Source: Golubevia sp. BC0850 (lineage: Eukaryota; Basidiomycota; Exobasidiomycetes; Golubeviales; Golubeviaceae). From it: a DNA stretch of 64,000 nucleotides. Location: NCBI GenBank assembly GCA_012976225.1, contig JAAVVG010000002.1, forward strand, positions 744,001 to 808,000, written 5' to 3'. Positions 10,659-20,865 of this stretch are shown piece by piece; position 1 is the stretch's first letter; every line of letters starts with the position of its first letter. The translations under genes were made by a program, and so were the position numbers. Under the pieces are notes generated by a model. That model searched no databases. It was not told the DNA's origin and worked only from the letters and a program-made list of their open reading frames with translations.

Positions 10659-13482
10659 ATGAAGAGAATCAAAGGAATGCAATCGATACTGAACAAGAAC
10701 TGCAATTCACATTCAAGAAACTTTCACTTAAATTCAATTCGACCAGCAAAACATTTGGATACAGAAGTCACAGTGACCAGCACTCAATCCAATCATGACT
10801 CTACTTCCACTTCAACTGCTCCAATCGACTACTCGGACATTCTCCGCGGAAACCAAGAAGAGAGAGAAGCAGCTTTGCATCAACTCAGGAATCAGCCAGC
10901 CTACTTAGCTAGGTATAGAAGCTTAGATCCATCGAGTAGGAGTGGTACGGGAAAGGGGAGGTTATCAGCTGCTGATGGTGGTCATGCTACTGCTACTGCT
11001 ACTGCTGGAAGGAGTCATCAGTCTCAAGTGATCAATGGTCATTCATTCAATTCAACCATCAACCATGCTTCTACCTCCTATCCGAGTAGATCTTCTCCAC
11101 CACCACCAACTGCCAAGCCGACCAATCCAATCACTTCAACCACTCAACCCAAACGTTCTACTCCTTCCAATCCTTCTTCAATTCGTTCATCTTCTTCTTC
11201 TTCTCACTCAAACTCAACTCAACGACCGACGGAAAAGGAGAAAGAGGACTGGGCCTTCGGAGGTGGGGAGAGTTCAAGAGGTGGTCCAGTCACAGCTCAG
11301 GATTTCTTCGAACAACAACAAGAGGCTCTGTCAAACGAGAACAATGCTCAGAGTGGAGTTATTGGTAGTGCTGGGAAAGGTGCCGTACCAGGATATGGGA
11401 AGAAGAAAAAGCAAGCTCTACCTGAACACAAGTTCTTGGGAAGGAATAGCTTCGATGAAGTACTTAGTCTGAAGGACTTGGAGCTGGCTAGGAATTACAG
11501 GCACGAGGTGAGTAGTCAAACCCTCAAGTGGAATGCGGGGACAAGTAGAAGATGAGAGATGACGTAGGAAGCACGATAGAGCAAGATCTGAACCTCCCTT
11601 GCTTCCCCTCACTCTGCAACAGTACGCACCTACGACTCGTTCAGCTCGTCCTTTAGCACAGCATACCTACTTCACCTCACCTTCGTCCTCCTATAATGCT
11701 ACATCTCATGTAGCTCCTGGGACGTCCGGACCTCTTGGGAGATCAGGATCCAGCTCTGGTGTTGCTAAACGCAAGAAGACAGTTCTTGTCTCTCCAGGTC
11801 AAGGAAGTCAATTCGTTGCTAGTGAGTATACAACGATCTCGGAAACAGTAGTTCCTATCTAATTTCTGACGTATCTCTCCTCCGACCTCTCTCTCGCCTC
11901 TCCAGTGTCAAGAGATCTATACAAGGCTTTCAGATCTGCCCGTACTACCTGGCACGCAGCCGAAGAAGCTCTTCTCTACACTCCGAACCTCTCAGGTCAT
12001 TCGAGTTCTCCGACTTCCTTAACCGATCGAGCTCATACTGCCGCTCAAAGAGAAGCCTTTGAAAACGAGCTGGCGAGGTCTTATCATTTAGATTCAAAAC
12101 GAGGCTTCGCAGCTTCTGGAACAGCAGTAGTTCGAGGGAGAAGAGGCTATCTTCGAGACATAGTCTTCAGTGGAGATCAGTTAGATCTAACACGTTCAGA
12201 AAATGCTCAACCTTCAATTCTGACCTCTACGATTTCCTTCCTCAATGTTCTTCGAAAAGAATTCAACGTTGATTTAATCTCGGAGCACGTTTCTTGGTCT
12301 GCAGGTCATGGAAGTGGAACTTATGCCTCTTTAGTCGCTAGTGGTAGTATAGATTTCTCAGACGCTCTGAGACTATTAAGACATAGAGGCTTGATCGCAA
12401 GTCATCATGTTGCCAATCATCCGATTCTCTTTCCAGAAGGTTGTATTCCTCCAGAAAGTGTTTACGAAACTTGGGCTTTTGCAAATGCAGGGAATGGGAA
12501 AGGAGCAGATTTAGTCGATGAAATGATGGACACTGGTGGAGTCCCTATTACTAACTCAACTACTGATGGACAGGTCGTCAAGAATGAAGTTGAGATGCAG
12601 AAGGGAATCGCTGGAGGAGCAAATGGAAGTGTTCATGAAGGAATCTCAGCTAAAAGATCTTGGCGACGTTCTCAAATGTCAGGCTTCATGGTCAGAGCAG
12701 GAAAACTAAATGAGGTTCTTTCTGAAGTGGCGAAAATTTCTCAAGAGATCAAGTCTGATCAAATCCCTGGGGTCTCTACTGACGAAGTAGTAGAGATAGC
12801 CAACATCAACTCTCAACTTCAAGTGGTCTTGTCTGGAACTAGAGTCGGGGTCTCTCTATCCTGTGACAGATTAAGGAACTTAGGGTTAGGAGCTAGAGCG
12901 GTTAATCTTCCAGTTTCAGGACCTTATCATACTTCCTTGATGGCTGGTGCTGCTGAAGCTCTCTATCCAATGGTCGAACATATGCCTCTTTCAGATCCCT
13001 CAGAAAATATGGGTCTTATCTCTTCTGTCGATGGTAAAGTTCTTAGAACCGAGAATGATATTAGACAAGATCTATATGGAGCTTTAACTAAACCCGTTAG
13101 GTGGCTAGATTCGATTGACACTATGGTTGAGAATGGAATTGAACGATTTATCTGTCTAGGCCCTGGAAGAGCTTGTGCTCATCTTTTGAGTAAGGAGTTG
13201 GCTTTGAGAGATAAGAATAGAGGGAAAGATGAGGGTGGCAAGAGAGAATTCGAGGTTTGGAGTATCGCTACTGTTGAAGATGTGAGTAAAGTAGCACTTC
13301 TCTTTTCCATTGGTTTCTACTTTTTTGACTTTTTTTTTTTTTTTTTTTTACTTGACGTCACTTTTTTTCGTCATCTTTTTCTCAAGGTCGAACAACTAGG
13401 GAGTGTCCTATCTAGGATTTCGGAGTCAGAAGGGGCGACGAGACAACATGAACAGTTCTCTGACGACGTGATGGCTCTCTAG
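10659..13482 (+). CDS. MCT1: Malonyl-CoA:ACP transacylase, mitochondrial type, with long N-terminal extension
   Basis: Four exons (10659-11507, 11623-11821, 11906-13281, 13387-13482) give 839 residues. From about residue 340 it is a FabD/Mct1 transacylase: VLVSPGQGSQFVAMS, a nucleophile-elbow region, LRHRGLIA, LPVSGPYHTSLMAGAAEAL (catalytic His) and KPVRWLDSI. In mitochondrial fatty-acid synthesis this enzyme loads malonate onto acyl carrier protein. Two oddities stand out. The elbow reads AGHGSGTYASL where the family has AGHSLGEYSAL, so the nucleophilic Ser is Gly. Also, some 340 Ser/Pro/Thr-rich residues precede the domain, including an Arg-rich stretch (TRSARPLAQHTYF) that looks like an internal targeting signal. 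A T20 run lies in the last intron. Confidence 0.85.
13330..13349 (+). repeat. T20 homopolymer in last MCT1 intron
   Basis: Twenty consecutive T residues, forming a long polypyrimidine stretch upstream of the acceptor at 13386. Length is likely to vary between strains and reads. Confidence 0.85.
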
Positions 13483-14134
13483 AGGGCTTTCTCTTTTCTT
13501 TCTTCTTGTATCAGATCTATCTCTCTGATGCCCGATTCAATCTTCTTTCGTTGCGATTCTCCTTCAATCATGTATTTTAATTCGCCCGTGGTCATTGACG
13601 GTTCCCTATCCTCCGTGCTCCTTCTTCTTAGCTCCTTCCTTCTCCGAAACTCACCTTTTCTGTTTTCCATTTCGAACATTCTTTTCATTTCTTTCATCAT
13701 CATTCCAGCTTTAATTCTACATCTTCTTTGCGTTCCTTCTTCGCTGGCCTTTGATCCTTCGTGAGGTTCGTCAAATCAAACTCTCAGCCACGTCTTCGAC
13801 CGTATCGATAACTTAACTATGGAAGAGAAATTTTTCCACTCCGATGCAAGTCTAAACCAGTGTAATCTCTCTCTAGTGGGCTTTCAAGAGAGCTTGAGAC
13901 CTTGCATAGTTGATTTGAGACCAAGCTTTGACAAAATCTCAATCCTCAGATTTGCGATCTTCATCTTTACTTCTCAAACTAAACTAACGGAACTGATAAA
14001 ACTTCAAGAACTCCTTGAAAAAATAAGCTTCAATTCAACAAATGGTGTTCTCGGGAGAAAGGATCGTCCAAGCTCATGGCCTAAAGACCTCCTCCAGCAA
14101 CAGTCATTCTCCCTCCGCAACCTGGTCCACAATT
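13483..14134. other. Spacer between convergent MCT1 and ubiquitin-like array
   Basis: Pyrimidine-rich 3' flank of MCT1, then sequence without a supported gene. The transcription units face each other here. Confidence 0.5.
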
Positions 14135-16286
14135 TCAAAATATCGTAAAAATTGAGGTTTCGTTCAGAAGAGTGGAGGGAGAGAGTTGTGCAGGAAAGGA
14201 GAGAGGTTCATCGCGTTCAGCCTTGCAAATCATTTCCCTTTCACAACTGAAGTACTGACCGCAAGCACCTCCTCTCAAAAGTAGAATCAAATGAAAGAAG
14301 CATTCAGACTAAATGCCGTCTGAAGCGAGAAGAAGAGAATTGTGAAAAAGATCAACATGAGTTGCTTCGCCTCACCTCTGCGACGCCCTGTTCAAACTTC
14401 AGAGACTACTCACAATTAGCCAAAGTACGACCATCTGCCAACTATTTCCCTGAGAAGATACGTTTCTGAAATTCAGGCGGAATACCTTCCTTGTCTTGGA
14501 CCTTGGCCTTGACGACGTCAAGTGTTTCTTTGGCGATAATGTCAACAGCAATCGTTTTCCCAGTGAGGGTCTTGATATGAATTTGGAAAGGAGATATTTC
14601 AACATTTGGGTCTTCATTCAATTCTAATTCAACTCCAGAATGCTGTAAACCAAGCTTGCAAAGAACTGATTCGTCTTTGTCGAAGACTTCACGTTGAGAA
14701 GACAGAGTTTGAGCCTGAGGGTGGATACTCATAGCGTAAAAGATCTTTCCTTTAACTGTATGCAGGAGAATGATACATCAAAGATTAGTTCGTAGTTAGC
14801 ACGCTCAGATCTTCCGATCATCAACAAGCGACCAGATATTCAAGAAACTCGCCAACACTGATGGTATCAGAAGCTCTGACTTGGATTTGGTGAGTGGTCC
14901 CATCATCAGTCTTCCTGATAGTAATCGGATAGGTCCTCAAGAATATGTCGATGTTGCATCCACTACGTATTTCATAGGATGCGAGGGTGGCATCGTCTTC
15001 GAGTTCGACTTCTCCAAAGCGAAGATCTTGATGAGAAACGGAATAGTCTCTCCTTCGTTGGACCAACTTCTTGACTAGAAGATAGTTCGAAGCGATTGTG
15101 AAAGGAAAAAAGTCGTCAGAGGGACATTCTTATCCCTAAAGAAAGGGAATTGATTGACGAACTCGACTTACGCTCTTTGACCGTCATAGAAGGTTTGACT
15201 CTAGCATCAAAGTAAGCTCCATGATCACTTTGCAGATTTAGAAGAATTTCAGAATCTGGAAGTGGTGCCAACTGGAGTAGCGAACCAATTTTGACGTTCA
15301 AGTTTCCCAAGACCCCATCATCCGGTAGACGAACCCCTTTGAAAATGAGTTGGTACGAAGAGAGATTTGCAATCTCTGGAATTGAGTCCTTGAGACTTGC
15401 TCCGAGAGGTTTGATAGTAGAACAGATTTCAGCTTTGACTTTCACAGATCTACGTGCCTGTGACCCGTTGGTGTTCGATGATTGAACATTGAGGTCGAGC
15501 TCGTGGTGTCAGAAATGAAATCTCTGGCCATTAGCAACCAGCCCAGTTGATTCGAGACTGATTTGCTGGTCTAGACCAACATTTATCCAGATCAGGCGAC
15601 CATTAATAGCAAAGTACAAGTTGGTGTCAGACTGCAAGGCTTCGAGAACTGTGGGAATAAAGGGTCGAACAGTCAGTCAATTGATGATCTCTTCTGTGGT
15701 GGAAGAGAAAGTCAACTGAGATCCACTCACTATCATAGATGGTAGGATTTGCATCGAGATCTAGGAAGATGCTATGAGTTTGATGATGCTCGACACCTCT
15801 ATATTCCTCCACAGTCAACTCCATCAGCGGTCTAGATAAATCTCTGATCTCAAGCAAGACTCCCATTTCAAGGGGGGCTACTGAAGAAGGTTCCAACTGG
15901 TCATCATCCAGGAAAAGGAAGGGAAGGCAAAGCTTGTGGTCGAAAGAGTTGATGACTGTTGATGAGAAGAAGAAAATCGAAGAGCAGGCATGTATGAAAA
16001 GAGACCGAGGTGAGAAACGAGTCGGCCAGTAGGACTCCTCTACAAACCCGGAAGAAACTAGACCAAGGGCTTAGATGGGGTTCTCCCTGAGTCCTTCGAG
16101 ACCGTGTTACTCACTCTCTTCAACAGTGACATCTCTGGAAGAACGAAAGGTGAAGATTTCACTTGCGCATCTGATCCTGAATAAAATAAAATCAGGATCA
16201 CCAGTTGCATCTCTGACGGTCTACGTGTCCTCTATCTTGCTGACTAGCTGAATCGACCTCATTTCTAGAGAATAGACGTGTGCCAT
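14135..16286 (-). pseudogene. Tandem array of divergent ubiquitin-like domains, three in-frame stops
   Basis: Seven exons in transcription order (16286-16225, 16176-16115, 15955-15731, 15648-15172, 15074-14826, 14755-14414, 14319-14135) join in a single frame of 534 codons. At least six beta-grasp units follow each other: (A) EIFTFRSSRDVTVEE ... FLDDDQLEP; (B) SIFLDLDANPTIYD ... FAINGRLIWI; (C) YQLIFKGVRLPDDGVLGNL; (D) ARVKPSMTVKELKKLV ... LASYEIRSGCNIDIFLR; (E) YPITIRKTDDGTTHQIQV; (F) [16 protein letters not shown] with [14 protein letters not shown], nearly true ubiquitin, ending HLILLLRGG at about 14267. The frame is broken by TGA (15509-15511) and TAG (14442-14444, 14309-14311); both TAGs replace Gln codons conserved in ubiquitin. 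The donor of exon 5 (GTTGAT) is weak. Absence of frameshifts suggests recent inactivation, or stops tolerated in shorter products. Confidence 0.7.
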
Positions 16287-16887
16287 TAGAGTGCAAGTAA
16301 GATCGGAAGAAAGCGCTCAGCGTCGTCTCAGTCAACTGCAAACAGGCCCTCTGAAACTGAAGGAGTCGCGCTGTAACTCGAGAGCGACTTACTCATTGGT
16401 TATGGCTGGTTGAGAAAGTCGAAGGGCGAAAGAAAGAGAGATCATCAGAACTTATACTCGTTGTGGTCTGCACATCCTGTAGCGCTCTGATCATTCCTTA
16501 GACCGTCCCACTGTACTCCACACTGACTTCTTCGCAGAGCCTCGCTTGGAAAGCAAACGATCACATATAAATGATGTATTCCAAAGAAAAGTGAAAAGGA
16601 TTCGCTGCATCGCCCACAGCAAGAGGTAGTTAGAAGCCTCCCCTTTTCACATCAGCACTTACCGCCTAGGCTGTCAGCCCTCCAAGACGAGTGGCTGTTC
16701 TTCGAGCCTTGAAGTACTCTTCACTGGTTTCACTGATCTCATTCGTATAGCAGATGATCTACATTCTCCCCGTCCGAATTGATCTGAATCGATGGGAAGG
16801 ATCCGCGCAGTCGGAGTGGACCACGTGGGAGAGCTCAGCACTGAAATTGGAGGAAAAATCGAAAAGCTCCTTCTTCTCCACACCATC
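16287..16887. other. Divergent promoter region
   Basis: About 600 bases lie between the minus-strand ubiquitin-like array and the plus-strand membrane-protein gene. No gene supported; presumably it holds both promoters. Confidence 0.5.
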
Positions 16888-18793
16888 ATGGCAATCAAAA
16901 GTGGACAATCAAATTACGATCCAACCCCAAATAATACAAGTGAATCGCCTTACAGAGATTCAGTCGAAGTTGATGTTACTCAATCCTCAGTCCCACCTCC
17001 AAGCTACGGTTCCATCCCAAACTCCAACAGAGAAGATCACAGGACGTTCGACGCTGGACAAGAAGAATCTCACTACTGGAATCGCCTACACAAAAAGACA
17101 AAGTTAAGAAAGATTTTCCACTTTCTTCTAGCTACTCTCATCTTAGGTTCTTTGCTATATTTCTTATTGAGTCTCGGAAGGCATGACAAAGGCACTACCC
17201 ACTACGCTGTAAGTCAATTCTCACTTCCGACTTACCCTGTTTTGAATCCGAGGTAGGAAAGATAACAGCAGAACAGTGTTTCTGATCATTCTTGAATTCT
17301 TCTTCACTCTTCTTTCCTACGAATCTTCGGTCTCTGCCTTTTTTTCAGCCCCCTCCGTCTCCTCCTTCTACAGATGGAAAGCTCAGCCAAAAGCCAACTT
17401 GGACATCGCCTAGCAAGATACCGATCTGGGAAAGACCAATTAGCAACTTGGAGTCCTGGTCCAAAGAAGCGTCTTTCAGTCTCCCAATTTCAGCACCTTT
17501 CTTGTTTCTCCACGCTCAAGGATCACATTTCGGAGGCAACATTGCTATGGGTTTATCAGACGATGGGAAAGGCTCAGATCAAATCGAGGTCAAGATCAAG
17601 GCTATCTATTCAGACGAAGAGCTTTTGAACACCGTTTCAATTGGAAAGCTGGTCGGGCAGGATGGAAAAGAAGGTGTTGGACTTTATCAATCTCAAGATT
17701 TCGATTGGAAGATTTGGAATGAATTCGTGAATTTCGAGATCAAGGTGATCTTACCATTTAACAAGAAAGCCGATCTCATGGCTATCAATTATTGGGAGAC
17801 TAAAGTGGATAACTTGAGCCTCGATGTAGGACCGCTTGAAGGGGGAGCTATCTTCAAAAATGCTATCAAATTAGAATCAAAGAATGGTGCTATTCAGGTC
17901 AGAGTGAGTTGGGAAAAGAGCCTTGCTCTCTTTTGAACACGAAGAGATCCCTGGTCCCAGCTGGTCTTGGCTCCTGACCTCTTTCCTCCATTCTCACTCT
18001 CTAGTCTATCGAATCTCAGAACTCAATCAACATAAGCACTCAAAACGGAGCCATCGCATCTTCTGGCAGTCTCAAGTCTCCGAACGTAGAAGTTACTTCT
18101 TCGAATGGTAGACTTGGATTCCAACAAATTCTTTCTTCAACTTTGAAACTGGAGTCAAAAAATGGAGCCGTAGCTTGCTTGGACTGTAATTCACCGGTCC
18201 AATCTATTAGAAGTCGTTCAGGTCATTTAGAAGGCACTTACTCAGTCTCGAAATCTCTCCAACTCCACTCTAACGCCGGAGCCATCAAAGCTAATGTCAA
18301 GGTTCTGAAGTTGGATGAAGAAATCAAGGTAGAAGCCTCTTCAGATGCTGGAAATGTTTCTCTGAACTACCTAGAGCAAGCGAAAGGCACCAAGTTGAAC
18401 AGTTCGGCCCTGTCAAAGGCTGGTAAAGTTCAAGTTCAACACGCAGGCAACTTCGTTGGAAATTGGAAGTTGAAGACTGATGTTGGCAGTGCTAACGTCG
18501 ATGATCAGATTACCGATAATGATCATCGTTTAAAGATAGACCGTGTTGAGAAGAAAATTACCTTTGTGAGTTGTCATCTCAAGCTGCTGGGAACCAAGTC
18601 GACGCTTTCTGAAACAACATCTCTTCATCACGCCTCTTTCCTCCTTTTACCGCTTTCGTACTTCATCTTTCCCCTTTAGCAACTAATGGAAGGTAGATGC
18701 TGGTGGGGATCTCTTCCAAAGGAACCCTCTTCCAACTGGGGAATCTCTACTCTTACTTCTTCTGTTGGCTCTGTGTCCGCTACTTTCATCTAA
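16888..18793 (+). CDS. Single-pass membrane protein with repetitive beta-rich ectodomain (DUF4097/DUF7330-like)
   Basis: Four exons (16888-17208, 17349-17903, 18005-18565, 18680-18793), all joined in phase 0, give 516 residues. A hydrophilic N-terminus of about 80 residues with PPPSYGSIP is followed by a basic stop (KKTKLRK) and one membrane helix (IFHFLLATLILGSLLYFLL), so a type II topology is likely. The remainder repeats short beta-strand units ending in N/S-x-G-A/x-I/V (LESKNGAIQV, STQNGAIASS, TSSNGRLGF, LHSNAGAIKANV, VEASSDAGNVSL). This is the pattern of bacterial and fungal putative adhesin domains (DUF4097) and the basidiomycete DUF7330 group. Function unknown. An in-frame ATG exists at 16792, but CACCATCATGG at 16888 is the better start context. 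Confidence 0.7.
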
Positions 18794-19298
18794 GGGTTTC
18801 TCCACTGCCTCTAGTCACACAAAAAAGACTTTAGTTTTTACTGTCCGTCATTGCTCGCTTGGTGTCTAGTTCCTCTTTGTGCTCCGACTGCTCGCTTTGT
18901 CGAATCTGTTTTCTTTTCTTTGTACTTTCTCGAAATTTAACCAATTTTCAAATCAGATTTGTGTTGAAATAATTTCTGAGATACGTATGTTTCGGTCGGA
19001 AACTCAAAGCGTCAGTCGGAAGAAAGAAACTTCCCCAAAGAAGTCTTGAAGAATTTCGTTCCATTTCAATCGAAAGGAAGAAAAGACAAACAAATTGAAA
19101 ATTGCATTCCGTTGAGAAGAAGGTTGACAAAAAGTTGCTTGAAGAATTGACTTGCTCTACGAAAGACCTTCTGAAGCTACAATGGACGAGATCAAAAAAG
19201 ACGAGGCGTGAGTACTGAGTACTAAGAGTGGAGAGTCCGAGCAAGCAATTTTTGGTTTGGCTAGAACCAACTCAAAGTAGAATCCAACACTCACCTGG
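18794..19298. other. Spacer, no gene seen
   Basis: 3' flank of the membrane-protein gene and of the facing F-box copy 2. Only short open frames without family resemblance. Confidence 0.5.
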
Positions 19299-20485
19299 TA
19301 GCTAGACCTCGATTTCGACGAACTTCGGTGACAACTCTAGATCGATCACCTCTTCAACTAGTTCTCTGAGTTGAGGTAGAATGTCCTTAACCAGCTTGAA
19401 GTTCACAACAAGAGTCTTGAGAGGAACCCTCCTGATCCCATCTACTTCCAAACCTTCGATACGTTCTGCTTGCTTCTCGAAAGGAACGGAACCAATTTGG
19501 GCAGGGGGATTTTATTCTTCAGTGTCAGCTCTTCCAACATTGGATATCTTGAGGCCAGATCAGTTTAATCCCATGGGTCATGAATTGGCTCTATCCAAAG
19601 TCTTGAGAGATGAGGTGGCAGATCTGTTGTAAGGCCATTACCTAGGACGCTTGTGATTGTCTCTGAAGAAGGGACGATCCAAGCCGGAAAGTAATTTGAT
19701 TCCCAGATTTGAAGATTGGGAAACGCTAGAGGTCTGATCTCGCGGTCTCCATCCTCATTCTTTGTGATTACTTTGCCCAGACGCTTCAGTGAATGACTTG
19801 AGGGTTCCAAGATATCTCTCCGTTCTCTGGAAGTTAACTCCCATCCTATGATCAGCGAAGTGAGGTTGCTGAGAAGTTGACCAGCTAGTTCCAGAATATT
19901 TGTACTCTTCCAGATCCCTAAGACTTTGAGATATTTTCCCTCTCTTTCATGAAAGTCTTCCTGGCATTCTTGACTATCTTGGACTTCAATGAAGAGATTG
20001 GTAGTGCTCTCCCAATCTCTGTTGACCAGTCTGAATTCGATCAGTTGAGGGAGACTGTGAAGAAGAGCTGCCATACTACGTGTTATGTCGTCTTCATACC
20101 CAAAACTCAGGTTGAGAATTCGAAGAGTCTCCCTTGATCTTAAGAGAAAAGCAGGAAGACCAGAAGCAGGAGTAGGTTCTTCTTCTTCCTCCTCGTCTTC
20201 TTCTTCCTCGTCTTTCCTTTTTCTTATCTTGATGGACAACGAAACCTTTCTTAAAGCACTTTGGCTCTTGCCATCGAATAATTTCAGAATGACATCGACC
20301 TCTGAATCTTCCCTTTTCTCTCCGAGGACAAGTCTGCGCCAGAGAGTTCTGTTTTGGTTGATGAGATCTGACCATTGCTTCCAAACTCTTCTAGTCTTGA
20401 CCATATCTCTCGTATCAAGTCTCTCGATAACTTGAAGCAGCACTTCAGAGGGCATCTTGATGACTAGAGAGGCTGATGAATCCAT
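19299..20485 (-). pseudogene. F-box/leucine-rich protein, copy 2, C-terminus decayed
   Basis: The frame 20485-19565 encodes 306 residues: MDSSASLVIK, then an F-box (MPSEVLLQVIERLDTRDMV ... RRVWKQWSDLINQNRTLWRR), an acidic spacer (DEEEEDEEEEEE) and leucine-rich repeats shared with copy 1. It ends early at LWIEPIHDPWD. Beyond that stop, 19299-19564 still reads in other frames as the C-terminal part seen in copy 1 (SRYPMLEELTLK; LPQLRELVEEVIDLE), so the 3' end has been broken by frameshift or deletion. The F-box and half of the repeats are intact, so a shortened SCF adaptor could still be expressed. ATG at 20455 is an alternative start equivalent to that of copy 1. Confidence 0.65.
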
Positions 20486-20865
20486 GAGTAGAGGCTGCAG
20501 GCAAAGGAAGCGAAAGCGAGAGCATCAATTCACACTTCAACTTAAGTTGCTGTAGCAGTTTGATTTCAGGATTCGGAACTTAGCTCCTTTTCGATAGACT
20601 ATGGGACAGGAAAGAGATTCTTTGAGGTAAAGTGAAGGTCGAAGACAATCTTGAACTCCTTTCCTTTCCTGCCCCTTCTTAAGTCTTTCCCTCCGTCTTG
20701 ACCACGAATGGCTTGTCAGTTGAGTAGATTGGAAGAACTACTTTGAAGTTTCCGAAGATTCAAGAAGAAGTCTTGACTTTTGATGGAGTGGTTTCAGAGT
20801 CAAGATGAACTCCACCCAAACAGCGAGGACTCTATCTCTCCCTCCTTCCCACCCACTCTTTCACT

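Noticed and set aside
2935-20485. The two F-box loci as ends of a 16-kb mobile element
   Set aside because: Both copies are in the same orientation, the intervening DNA is filled with conserved housekeeping genes, and no terminal repeats or transposase are visible.
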